From contig JAABSS010000486.1 of the NCBI GenBank assembly GCA_011390235.1, positions 1 through 5,364 on the forward strand: a DNA stretch of 5,364 bases. Reading direction: 5' to 3'. The notes under the pieces are model-generated. The model searched no databases, was not told the origin of the DNA, and was given only the letters and a program-made list of their open reading frames with translations. Position 1 is the stretch's first letter; each line of letters opens with the position of its first letter. The DNA is from Desulfotignum sp. (GTDB lineage Bacteria; Desulfobacterota; Desulfobacteria; Desulfobacterales; Desulfobacteraceae). Positions 1-5,220 of the stretch are shown here, piece by piece. The position numbers and the translations under genes were made by a program.

Positions 1-192
1 GAGAACAAAGTGGCTGCCCAGGCGGAAGGGGTGGAATTCATCCAGCTGCCTGATGCGGATATAGAAATTCTCAAAGACCAGAGCCAGGCCACATATGAAA
101 AATATGCCGAAGAAATCAACAAACTGTATCCCGGAGATACCTATAAACCGGATAATTTTCTCAAGGAAGTGCAGGATTTTTTAAGCGAATAG
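1..192 (+). CDS. dctP: TRAP transporter solute-binding protein, C-terminal end (partial)
   Basis: The reading frame is open from the first base and ends with TAG, giving 63 residues of a protein whose start lies outside the window. The tail contains the segment VEFIQLPDADIEILKD followed by a YEKYAEEINKLYP helix, which resembles the C-terminal helices of DctP-family periplasmic receptors. The assignment rests mainly on the two genes that follow, which are clear TRAP membrane subunits in the usual P-Q-M order. The full protein would be exported to the periplasm, bind the ligand (typically a C4-dicarboxylate or another organic acid) and deliver it to DctQM. The ligand cannot be judged, because the binding residues are outside the window. 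A GTG at position 10 is internal, not a start. Confidence 0.8.
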   Translation, partial: ENKVAAQAEGVEFIQLPDADIEILKDQSQATYEKYAEEINKLYPGDTYKPDNFLKEVQDFLSE

Positions 193-206
193 AATCAGAG
201 ACTTGA

Positions 207-266
207 GTCAGGCCTGTTTTATCATGCAAGCCTGACCACAACTTGAAAGATCAACTCTCAAAGTTG
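207..266 (+). repeat. Two small inverted repeats in the dctP-dctQ gap
   Basis: The gap between the dctP stop and dctQ holds two imperfect hairpins. The first pairs GTCAGGC (207-213) with GCCTGAC (230-236) around a 16-base loop. The second pairs CAACTTGA (239-246) with TCAAAGTTG (258-266) with one bulged base. Neither is followed by a run of T, so they do not look like intrinsic terminators. In binding-protein transporter operons, hairpins at this place often protect the upstream message, so that receptor outnumbers membrane subunits. That role is inference here. Confidence 0.35.
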
Positions 267-294
267 CGTTAATCATTAGCCTGGGATTGTGTTT

Positions 295-777
295 ATGTCT
301 GGAAAATTACTTAGGAAACTTGATAAGGCTGCCAGCCATTTTGAAGAATGGACCCTTTTCATTATTGTTATCGCAGCGTTGATCGCTTTGTTTTTCAATG
401 TTGTACTGCGGTATGGATTCAATTACACCCTTGCCTGGAGTGAAGAGCTGGTCCGGATTGTGATCATTTACTCCACATTTGTGGGGGCCAGCGTGGCGGT
501 CAAGCAGCGGGCCATGATCCGGATCGACGCCGTAGTCCAGATTTTTCCCAAATTGAAAAAAGGCCTGACCTTTTATACCAATATCCTGATGCTGGTGTTT
601 GCCGGGATGATGATCTATTATGGATATGAAATGACCCATCTCCAGCTTTTGACGCACCAGAAAACCATCATCATGCAGATTCCCCTGGTTGTTGTATACG
701 CCGTCATGCCTGTTACAGGCCTGATGGTGTTTCTCAGAACGATTCAGGTCATGGTTCAGGATTTTACATCAAAATAA
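295..777 (+). CDS. dctQ: TRAP transporter small membrane subunit DctQ
   Basis: The 160-residue product has the usual DctQ length and four hydrophobic segments, roughly residues 20-38, 52-70, 88-108 and 120-145. It carries the family signature after the first segment: R39, then W48-S-E-E51 and R54, a glycine at G64 and the polar stretch KQRAMIRID up to D78. DctQ sits in the inner membrane and pairs with DctM to form the sodium-coupled translocation unit that accepts ligand from DctP. I chose ATG 295 over the in-frame GTG at 289 because the GGGA at 283-286 is 8 bases from 295 but only 2 from 289. The gene lies about 100 bases after dctP and 16 bases before dctM, consistent with one operon. Substrate is not predictable from this subunit. 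Confidence 0.93.
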   Translation: MSGKLLRKLDKAASHFEEWTLFIIVIAALIALFFNVVLRYGFNYTLAWSEELVRIVIIYSTFVGASVAVKQRAMIRIDAVVQIFPKLKKGLTFYTNILMLVFAGMMIYYGYEMTHLQLLTHQKTIIMQIPLVVVYAVMPVTGLMVFLRTIQVMVQDFTSK

Positions 778-793
778 AGAGGGCCTTTTTTCC

Positions 794-2086
794 ATGCAGA
801 CAAGTGATCTGATTATTCTCTGTGTTCTATTGGGGTGCATGTTTACCTATGTACCTGTTTTTTTGTGTCTGTTTTTCACCGCTGCCATCGGGCTGATTTT
901 TTTTCTGGACATGCCCCTGGCCCTTTTGATCCAGACCCTTTTCAGGAGCCTGGATAATTTTTCTCTGGTGGTGGTGCTGTTTTTTATCCTTTGCGGCAAT
1001 ATAATGAGCAAGGGAAAAACCGTGGAAAAATTGATCAACCTGGCCAATGCTCTGGTGAGCTGGCTGCCCGGGGGCTTAGGCATGGCCGGGGTCATCGGGT
1101 GCGGACTGTTCGGCGCCATCTCCGGTTCCACTGTGGCCACGGTGGTGGCCCTGGGCGGATTCATGATCCCGGCCCTGATGAAAAACGGATATGATGAAAA
1201 ATATACCCTGGGACTCATGACCACCTCCCCGAACTTAGGCGTCATCATCCCCCCCAGCATCAGCATGATCTTTTATTCCATGATCAGCAATGTGTCGCTG
1301 GAAGGGTTGTTCATCACCGGGTTCATCCCCGGGTTGTTGATTATTTTTTGTGTCTGTCTCTACTCCTGGCTCAAATATCGGAACAGAACCGATATCAAGC
1401 GGCTGCCCGTCCCAAAGATCAATGAGCTGCTGGCGATTTTCAAGGAAGGCTTCTGGGCATTGATGCTCATTGTCATCATCTTCGGCGGGATATTCTCCGG
1501 CATGTTCACCGCCAATGAGGCCGCGGTGGTGGCATCGGTATATGCGCTTTTTGTGGAATATTTTATCTACCGGTCCATGGGTTTTAACGATATCAAGGAT
1601 GTGACCGTGAGTTCTGCGGTCACATCGGCCACTTTGCTGCTTATCGTGGCAGCAGCCACCTGTTTCGGCAGGTATCTTACTTTTGAAAATATCCCCAATC
1701 GGGTGGCGGAGGTGGTGGTGGCCACCATCCAGTCTCCGATCATGTTTTTACTGGCCATGAACGTTCTGCTGCTCATCATCGGCATGTTCATGGATATTAT
1801 TTCCGCCACCCTGATCCTGGGGCCGGTATTTCTGCCGCTGTTGGGACCGTTTGGGGTGGATCCCATGCATTTTGGCCTGATCATGACCGTGAACCTGGCC
1901 ATCGGGTACTGTACCCCGCCCATGGGGGTGAGCCTGTTTATCACCGGGGCCCTGGCCAAGCGGGATATTATCTATGTGTCCCGGGCCATATGGCCGTTTC
2001 TGGCGATCCAGATCGGTGTGCTGTTTTTTCTGACCTATTCCCCCCGGGTGGTATTGTGGCTTCCCGGACTGTTCGGTTATAATTGA
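794..2086 (+). CDS. dctM: TRAP transporter large membrane subunit DctM
   Basis: The product has 430 residues, the standard length for this subunit, and is hydrophobic throughout with about a dozen membrane segments. Family landmarks are in place. The first half has the glycine/serine-rich segment GAISGSTVATVVALGG (about 107-122), NGYDEKY near 131-137 and the IIPPS motif at 151-155. The middle has GGIFSGMFTANEAA at 231-244. The second half has GMFMD at 330-334, DPMHFGLIM at 356-364 and TPPMG at 374-378. The two proline-containing motifs correspond to the two inverted halves that form the sodium and substrate sites in this ion-transporter superfamily. It works with DctQ in the inner membrane to import the ligand brought by DctP. 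A GAGG at 779-782 serves as ribosome site. No terminator with a plus-strand U-tract follows it. Confidence 0.96.
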   Translation: MQTSDLIILCVLLGCMFTYVPVFLCLFFTAAIGLIFFLDMPLALLIQTLFRSLDNFSLVVVLFFILCGNIMSKGKTVEKLINLANALVSWLPGGLGMAGVIGCGLFGAISGSTVATVVALGGFMIPALMKNGYDEKYTLGLMTTSPNLGVIIPPSISMIFYSMISNVSLEGLFITGFIPGLLIIFCVCLYSWLKYRNRTDIKRLPVPKINELLAIFKEGFWALMLIVIIFGGIFSGMFTANEAAVVASVYALFVEYFIYRSMGFNDIKDVTVSSAVTSATLLLIVAAATCFGRYLTFENIPNRVAEVVVATIQSPIMFLLAMNVLLLIIGMFMDIISATLILGPVFLPLLGPFGVDPMHFGLIMTVNLAIGYCTPPMGVSLFITGALAKRDIIYVSRAIWPFLAIQIGVLFFLTYSPRVVLWLPGLFGYN

Positions 2087-2102
2087 TGCCCGATGGTAAT
2101 GG

Positions 2103-2141
2103 AAAAAAGAGCCTGGCATGCTAACCCGGCATGGCAGGCTC
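2103..2141 (-). terminator. Intrinsic terminator of the response regulator gene
   Basis: GAGCCTG (2109-2115) pairs with CAGGCTC (2135-2141), and CATGC (2117-2121) with GCATG (2129-2133). The two helices are separated by one G-G mismatch (2116/2134), with a 7-base loop. Read on the minus strand, the hairpin is followed directly by TTTTTT (complement of the A-run at 2103-2108), and it begins 13 bases after the TAA of the gene at 2155-2706. On the plus strand the hairpin has no T-run, so it should stop dctM transcripts poorly. Confidence 0.85.
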
Positions 2142-2154
2142 CGTGGTATTGTGT

Positions 2155-2706
2155 TTAAATCCCTTTATCAATGATATTGGCACTGTGACGCAGCCGCTCC
2201 TGGATACCCCGGGACACCGTCCAGTGCTTTTCGAAATCATCCCAGAAGTCCCGGTTTTCGTCCTTCCAGTTGTCACCGAACCGCAGGTCGAAATGGTCCC
2301 CGAGCCTGTCGAACAAAAGCTTCCAGGTGGGTTTTCCCTGGCTTTTTGCCCCCATGAATTCATCGATCAGGGTGTCCAGCTCACTTAAATGTTCCTTGGA
2401 CAGATAGGAAACAGCCCCTTTTTTAATGGATTCTATCAATGATTCGGGGTTCATGGCATTGGCGGTGAGCATGATAGCCGGAATGTCCCGCTGGACGCAT
2501 TCCTCTAAAAGTTTGATTCCGTTGACCCCCATGATGTCCAGGATGGCCAGATCATAGCGGGTGTTGAATATTTTTTCCGAGGCAGTCTCATAGTCCTTTG
2601 CCACATCCACTGTTGCCGTATCAAGGATTTCCTGGATGGTTTCAATGATATCCTGTTCATCATCCACTGCCAGTATGTGCTTGTCTTTAAGAAAGGATTT
2701 GGTCAT
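2155..2706 (-). CDS. Orphan response regulator, receiver domain plus uncharacterised tail
   Basis: The 183-residue product begins with a receiver (CheY-like) domain at about residues 8-125. The acidic pair is D15-D16, the phosphoacceptor aspartate is D57 in LAILDIM, the switch threonine is T81 in IMLTAN, and the conserved lysine is K104 in YLSKE. All residues needed for phosphorylation are therefore present, although the usual proline after the phospho-site (as in D-x-x-M-P) is missing: the sequence reads DIMGVNGIKLLE. The remaining ~60 residues contain no helix-turn-helix, GGDEF, HD or kinase motif that I can see. They are rich in Trp, Phe and Asp (LLFDRLGDHFDLRF, NRDFWDDFEKHW). The output is unknown and may be protein-protein contact. 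An AAGGAG at 2715-2720 lies 8 bases before the ATG, which fixes the start. No histidine kinase is adjacent. It converges on dctM; a link to transport regulation is possible but unsupported. Confidence 0.9.
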   Translation of the reverse strand: MTKSFLKDKHILAVDDEQDIIETIQEILDTATVDVAKDYETASEKIFNTRYDLAILDIMGVNGIKLLEECVQRDIPAIMLTANAMNPESLIESIKKGAVSYLSKEHLSELDTLIDEFMGAKSQGKPTWKLLFDRLGDHFDLRFGDNWKDENRDFWDDFEKHWTVSRGIQERLRHSANIIDKGI

Positions 2707-2728
2707 GGTGATTTCTCCTTGTCCTGTA

Positions 2729-2758
2729 TGTATATTAAAAGGTTTTGTCTGGTGTTAA
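2729..2758 (-). promoter_or_regulatory. Candidate sigma-70-type promoter for the response regulator
   Basis: On the minus strand TTAACA (2753-2758, five of six matches to TTGACA) is followed after 18 bases by TATACA (2729-2734, four of six). An overlapping TAATAT (2732-2737) would give a 15-base spacer. The site lies just upstream of the strong AAGGAG ribosome site. In A+T-rich sequence such matches arise easily, so this is tentative. Confidence 0.35.
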
Positions 2759-2822
2759 CTTGTTATTGTTTTGTGAAAACCCGAATTTTCCAGAAAAATA
2801 TTAATAAGCATGGTTTTGTTTC

Positions 2823-2836
2823 CTAATTTTAATTAG
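2823..2836. repeat. Short palindrome upstream of the RHH remnant
   Basis: CTAATT (2823-2828) and AATTAG (2831-2836) form a perfect 6-bp inverted repeat around TT, ending 19 bases before the ribbon-helix-helix reading frame. Ribbon-helix-helix antitoxins commonly bind short palindromes at their own promoters, so it could be the old operator. The A+T-rich setting makes a chance palindrome quite possible. Confidence 0.25.
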
Positions 2837-2855
2837 TTACCGGAACCTGGTGAAA

Positions 2856-3011
2856 ATGTCAAGAAAGAACTCTGTTAGAGGCGTTGAGCCTGAGGTCGCT
2901 GAAAAATTAAAAATGGTTGCAAGAAAACAAGGCAAGAGTGTTAATCGTGTTATTCTTGAACGTATCGAAACAAGTCTTGGCATAAATATCGACCCTTCCT
3001 TTGAGTGTTGA
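2856..3011 (+). CDS. Truncated FitA/CopG-like ribbon-helix-helix antitoxin (probable remnant)
   Basis: A 51-residue frame from ATG 2856 to TGA 3009-3011. It reads SVRGVEPEVAEKLKMVARK then QGKSVNRVILERIETSLG. This is the pattern of a ribbon-helix-helix DNA-binding domain: a basic beta strand (about 5-9), helix one (about 12-25), the G-K-S turn (26-28) and helix two (about 29-41). The N-terminal wording is that of FitA-like antitoxins that partner PIN-domain (VapC/FitB) toxins. Those proteins normally run on for another 20-30 residues that wrap the toxin. Here the frame ends after SLGINIDPSFEC, and no PIN gene follows. The stop codon lies inside the -35 box of the next module, suggesting that the tail and toxin were lost when that module joined. 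The ribosome site is weak (GGTGA 2 bases before ATG; an in-frame GTG at 2850 is an alternative start). It may still bind DNA, but could not act as a normal antitoxin. Confidence 0.65.
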   Translation: MSRKNSVRGVEPEVAEKLKMVARKQGKSVNRVILERIETSLGINIDPSFEC

Positions 3012-3053
3012 CAAAGGCACCGATATGGCGTACATTTCCGGGAGGTGTCAACA
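3006..3053. promoter_or_regulatory. Candidate operator: perfect 8-bp inverted repeat around the toxin-antitoxin promoter
   Basis: TGTTGACA (3006-3013) and TGTCAACA (3046-3053) are exact reverse complements, 40 bases apart centre to centre. The left arm covers the -35 box and the right arm falls just after the expected transcription start near 3043. Bound dimers at both arms would bracket RNA polymerase. DUF1778/TacA antitoxins repress their own operons through a ribbon-helix-helix domain, so this is the natural place for that operator. Binding itself is inferred. Confidence 0.5.
3008..3036 (+). promoter_or_regulatory. Promoter of the DUF1778-GNAT operon
   Basis: A consensus TTGACA (3008-3013) is followed after exactly 17 bases by TACATT (3031-3036, four of six matches to TATAAT). 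The expected start near 3043 gives a leader of about 33 bases before the antitoxin ATG. Position, spacing and the surrounding inverted repeat all agree, making this the best promoter in the window. Confidence 0.6.
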
Positions 3054-3075
3054 AAAACACAAAAAAGGCATAATC

Positions 3076-3363
3076 ATGGATGCAGCATCACAAAGCAAAA
3101 CCGAGAGAATCAATCTTCGTGTAAAAAGCAGCGCAAAAGACCTCATAATGCTTGCTGCCGGTTTTGAGGGCAAGACAGTCAGTCATTTTATATTGACCAG
3201 TGCTTTGAAGTGTGCGGAAAAAACAGTCCAGGAGCATCAGATGATGACCTTGAATGCAAAAGATTCAAAGTCTTTTTTTGAAGCACTTTCCGCCCCTGTG
3301 CGATTTAATCCCAAATTGACCGCCGCTTTTGAAGAATATGATACACGTGTTATCACCAAATGA
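3076..3363 (+). CDS. DUF1778 (TacA-like) antitoxin
   Basis: The 95-residue product has the two-part build of TacA-type antitoxins. The N-terminal ribbon-helix-helix contains the beta strand ERINLRVKSSAK (about 10-21) and helices to about residue 50 (LIMLAAGFEGKTVSHFILTSALKCAEK). The C-terminal toxin-neutralising tail includes SKSFFEALSAP (about 64-74), FNPKLTAAFEEYD (77-89) and a short basic end. The length is typical. The frame is open upstream to about 3001 through TTG, but ATG 3076 is preferred. It is preceded by AAAAGG with a 7-base gap, lies downstream of the promoter, and gives a first residue just ahead of the conserved strand. It should bind and block the acetyltransferase encoded next and repress the operon. 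Its stop overlaps the toxin start (ATGA), so the two are translationally coupled. Codons are more A/T rich than in dctM or pgeF, consistent with horizontal acquisition. Confidence 0.92.
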   Translation: MDAASQSKTERINLRVKSSAKDLIMLAAGFEGKTVSHFILTSALKCAEKTVQEHQMMTLNAKDSKSFFEALSAPVRFNPKLTAAFEEYDTRVITK

Positions 3364-3899
3364 CACGTTTCCGGGATCTGGTTATTGCGCCGCTGAACTC
3401 TGATCACGACAGGGCCGGCTTTTATTGTAATGTGGACACATTGGATCATTATATTCATAAGCAGGCCGGGCAGGATATCAAACGCAGCATCAGTCGTATT
3501 TTTGTTGCAGAGCAGTCTGGCAATTCTAAAGAGATGCTGGGCTATTACAGCTTGAGTACATTATCTATTGAACTGAGCCAATTACCTGAAAATCTTGCCC
3601 GGAAGCTGCCCAGATATCCAATACCTGCTGCCCTGATTGGCAGGCTTGCAGTCAGCAAAAATGCGCAGGGATACGGTATCGGCAGAATGCTGTTGATAGA
3701 TGCCATTAAGCGAACGCTGTCAGTAAGCGACCAAATAGCAATCTATGCCATGATTGTTGATGCAGTTAACGACAGTGCCAGAGGCTTTTATGAACAATAC
3801 GGGTTTGCGTGCTTAAAAGATAGCAGCAACAGACTGTATTTACCCTTAAAATCATTCAAAAAAGACACAAACGGCATTAACCATACGTGTCCTTCATGA
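3360..3899 (+). CDS. GNAT-family acetyltransferase toxin (TacT-like)
   Basis: The 179-residue product matches TacT/AtaT-type GNAT toxins, which use acetyl-CoA to acetylate the amino group of aminoacyl-tRNAs and halt translation. Visible features are the N-terminal segment FYCNVDTLDHYIHKQAGQDI (about 21-40, the usual F-x-C-G-x-x-x-L-D region), IGRLAVSK (93-100), the acetyl-CoA phosphate loop Q103-G-Y-G106-I-G108, and FYEQYGF (143-149). Y144 corresponds to the tyrosine that acts as general acid in TacT. The family's usual end LYLPLK (159-164) is present, followed by about 15 extra residues (SFKKDTNGINHTCPS) that probably are not conserved. All key residues are intact, so the toxin should be active and depends on the antitoxin just upstream, whose stop it overlaps. 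The tRNA target cannot be told from sequence. Confidence 0.92.
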   Translation: MTRFRDLVIAPLNSDHDRAGFYCNVDTLDHYIHKQAGQDIKRSISRIFVAEQSGNSKEMLGYYSLSTLSIELSQLPENLARKLPRYPIPAALIGRLAVSKNAQGYGIGRMLLIDAIKRTLSVSDQIAIYAMIVDAVNDSARGFYEQYGFACLKDSSNRLYLPLKSFKKDTNGINHTCPS

Positions 3900-4010
3900 A
3901 CCCGGAAAAACGACCCGGCACATGCCGACATACACGATACTGCCCGGGATGAAATGATTAGCGCTGAACTCATCACCGAAACTGTGGACACCCTGTACCC
4001 TTTCCCCTAA
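3900..4010 (+). other. In-frame open stretch after the toxin stop, possible gene remnant
   Basis: After the TGA at 3897-3899 the same frame stays open for 36 more codons to TAA 4008-4010. It includes RDEMISAELITETVDTLYP, which looks like a plausible amphipathic helix followed by a protein tail. There is no good start codon or ribosome site, and an ATG near its middle lacks a Shine-Dalgarno. It may be the decayed 3' end of an older gene into which the toxin-antitoxin module was joined, or plain non-coding DNA. I do not recognise the family. Confidence 0.25.
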
Positions 4011-4013
4011 AAC
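3985..4013 (+). promoter_or_regulatory. Candidate promoter of pgeF
   Basis: TGGACA (3985-3990, five of six to TTGACA) and TAAAAC (4008-4013, four of six to TATAAT) are spaced by 17 bases. Transcription would start near 4020, within the heptamer repeats, giving a leader of about 30 bases before the pgeF ATG. It is based on motif match and position only. Confidence 0.3.
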
Positions 4014-4040
4014 TAAAGGCTAAAAGCTAACAGCTAACAG
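4013..4040 (+). repeat. Four tandem 7-bp repeats (CTAAMRG) before pgeF
   Basis: The units are CTAAAGG (4013-4019), CTAAAAG (4020-4026), CTAACAG (4027-4033) and CTAACAG (4034-4040), the last two identical. A six-base CTAAAA (4007-4012) precedes them, and another CTAA lies at 4047-4050, next to the start codon. The last unit also supplies the ACAGG that acts as the only visible ribosome site for pgeF, 8 bases from ATG. Copy number could vary by slippage. Confidence 0.75.
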
Positions 4041-4049
4041 GTATAACTA

Positions 4050-4880
4050 ATGAAAGCTTTCATTGAAACGGCAGCAGTTTCTTCCCAAACCGCACCCGGT
4101 AAAACAGGCATGGTTTCCCGCGGGTTCTCCCATTTAGCCGGGTTCCCGGACCTGGCCCATGCCGTGTTTGACCGCACAGGCGGGGTGAGCTCCCCCCCTT
4201 TTGACTCTTTGAATGTGGGGTTCCGTACGGGTGATGACCCGGATGCTGTCACTGAAAACCGCAACCGGATCATGTCTTCCCTTGGCCTGTCCCGGGCGTT
4301 GTTTTTAAATCAGGTGCACGGCAGTGATATTCTGGTGCTGCCCGCAGCAAAAGCAGATCCCCAATTGTTCTGGAAACCGGACATGCCGGCGCCCAAAACC
4401 TGTATAACAGCCGACGGCGTGGTCACAGATCTGCCTGGCCTTGCCCTGGTCATCCAGGTGGCGGACTGCCAGGCATTGCTCTTGGCCGATCCCCGTAAAA
4501 AGGTCATTGCCAATGTGCATTCCGGGTGGCGGGGCAGCCTGGAAAATATCATTGGAAAATGCGTGGATGTGATGACCGGCAGATTCGGATGCCGCCCTGA
4601 AGATATTCTGGCAGGCATATCTCCGTCCCTGGGTCCCTGCTGCGCTGAATTTAAACACTATCGCAAAGAAATCCCGCAGCATCTGTGGCAGTACAAACAT
4701 CCGGACAAAGATTATTTTGATTTTTGGGCCCTTTCCTGTGACCAGCTCCTGGAAAAAGGCCTGCACCCTGATCATGTAAAAAATATGTGTCTGTGCACCC
4801 GATGCCGTCCGGACCGTTTTTTTTCATATCGAAAAGCCAAAAAAACCGGCAGACTTGCCTGTGCAATTGGTCTTTCGTGA
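4050..4880 (+). CDS. pgeF: PgeF/YfiH-family 'laccase domain' protein (peptidoglycan editing factor)
   Basis: The 276-residue protein has the full set of motifs of the YfiH/YlmD/LACC1 family (Pfam Cu-oxidase_4). These are the N-terminal F-x-R-x-GGVS segment (FDRTGGVSSPPFDSLNVG, 40-57), NQVHG with H90, the VADCQ segment with C140, NVHSGWRG with H157, GISPSLGPCC (189-198) and the end segment CTRCRPDRFFSYRKAKKTGRLA (about 249-270). H90, C140 and H157 are the expected metal-binding triad. Family members are cytoplasmic. Some act as purine nucleoside phosphorylase/adenosine deaminase, and E. coli YfiH prevents wrong amino acids entering peptidoglycan precursors; which activity applies here is not visible. 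VADCQALLL replaces the more usual VADC-x-P-x-L, a minor difference. The first 20 residues are poorly conserved. M21 (4110) is a possible alternative start but has no properly spaced ribosome site. The gene lies in no obvious operon. Confidence 0.93.
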   Translation: MKAFIETAAVSSQTAPGKTGMVSRGFSHLAGFPDLAHAVFDRTGGVSSPPFDSLNVGFRTGDDPDAVTENRNRIMSSLGLSRALFLNQVHGSDILVLPAAKADPQLFWKPDMPAPKTCITADGVVTDLPGLALVIQVADCQALLLADPRKKVIANVHSGWRGSLENIIGKCVDVMTGRFGCRPEDILAGISPSLGPCCAEFKHYRKEIPQHLWQYKHPDKDYFDFWALSCDQLLEKGLHPDHVKNMCLCTRCRPDRFFSYRKAKKTGRLACAIGLS

Positions 4881-5001
4881 TGCTGCAAAAGAATGCAGAA
4901 TCAGGTTTTTTTCACGTTGACTTCACAGAAAGCATATGGTATTTGCTCAGAGATAAATTGATCTTTGAACTGCCAGATATAAAATATAAGAAAGGCGGCA
5001 G
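4881..5001 (+). promoter_or_regulatory. pgeF-atpZ gap: possible weak terminator and atp promoter
   Basis: This 121-base gap contains a 5-bp hairpin (CTGCA 4883-4887 with TGCAG 4894-4898). A run of seven T begins at 4906, seven bases beyond the stem, so it is at best a weak terminator for pgeF. For atpZ, TTGATC (4958-4963) and TAAAAT (4980-4985, five of six) are 16 bases apart, but would start transcription near 4992 and leave almost no leader. TTGACT (4917-4922) has a good -35 sequence but only TATTTG (4940-4945) at the right distance. The atp operon head probably has a promoter here; its exact place is unclear. Confidence 0.3.
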
Positions 5002-5220
5002 ATGAAAAAGGAAACCGGCAATAACCTCAGAGAAATGGGTTATTTTGCCAGCCTCGGCATCTCAGTGGCGCTTTCGATTTTTATCGGCCTCGGACTGGGG
5101 CTCTGGCTGGATAAGAAGTTTGACACAGACCCTGTCCTGATGTTTATCGGGCTGGCCCTCGGCATTGTAGCCGGGTTCAGCAATATCATCAGGGCCGGCA
5201 AAAAAGGGAAGAATTATTAA
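5002..5220 (+). CDS. atpZ: AtpZ/AtpI-family small membrane protein of the ATP synthase operon
   Basis: The 72-residue product has two membrane segments (about 14-35 and 45-63) in the pattern of the AtpZ family. These are GYFASLGISVALSIFIGLGLG, then W35-L-D37-K-K-F, a short polar loop with D43-P44, and FIGLALGIVAGFSNIIR, ending in a basic tail. AtpZ and AtpI are encoded at the head of many F-type ATP synthase operons; in Bacillus the pair has been linked to magnesium/calcium transport, and AtpI helps assemble the c-ring. AAAGG at 4991-4995 is 6 bases from ATG. The stop overlaps the next start by one base (TAATG), so the pair is coupled. The length is normal for the family. Confidence 0.85.
   Translation: MKKETGNNLREMGYFASLGISVALSIFIGLGLGLWLDKKFDTDPVLMFIGLALGIVAGFSNIIRAGKKGKNY

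Noticed and set aside
289..294. GTG 289 as dctQ start
   Set aside because: The Shine-Dalgarno GGGA ends only two bases before it; ATG 295 has an 8-base spacing.
2131..2388. An 85-codon plus-strand frame inside the response regulator
   Set aside because: It is antisense to a well-supported receiver protein, starts within the terminator hairpin and has a composition expected of a shadow frame.
3001..3075. Extended N-terminus of the DUF1778 antitoxin from TTG 3001
   Set aside because: It would place coding sequence across the promoter and operator; ATG 3076 has the ribosome site and fits the family length.
4013..4040. The heptamer array as a CRISPR or integration repeat
   Set aside because: Units of 7 bp without spacers do not fit CRISPR, and no integrase or second copy of the array is present in the window.
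4042..4047. TATAAC as a -10 box for pgeF
   Set aside because: It lies only two bases before the start codon, has no -35 partner at 16-18 bases, and would start transcription inside the gene.
4787..5005. A 72-codon plus-strand frame overlapping the end of pgeF and the atpZ start
   Set aside because: It overlaps the conserved C-terminus of pgeF in another frame, has no ribosome site and no family-like sequence; its 3' half is the atp upstream region.
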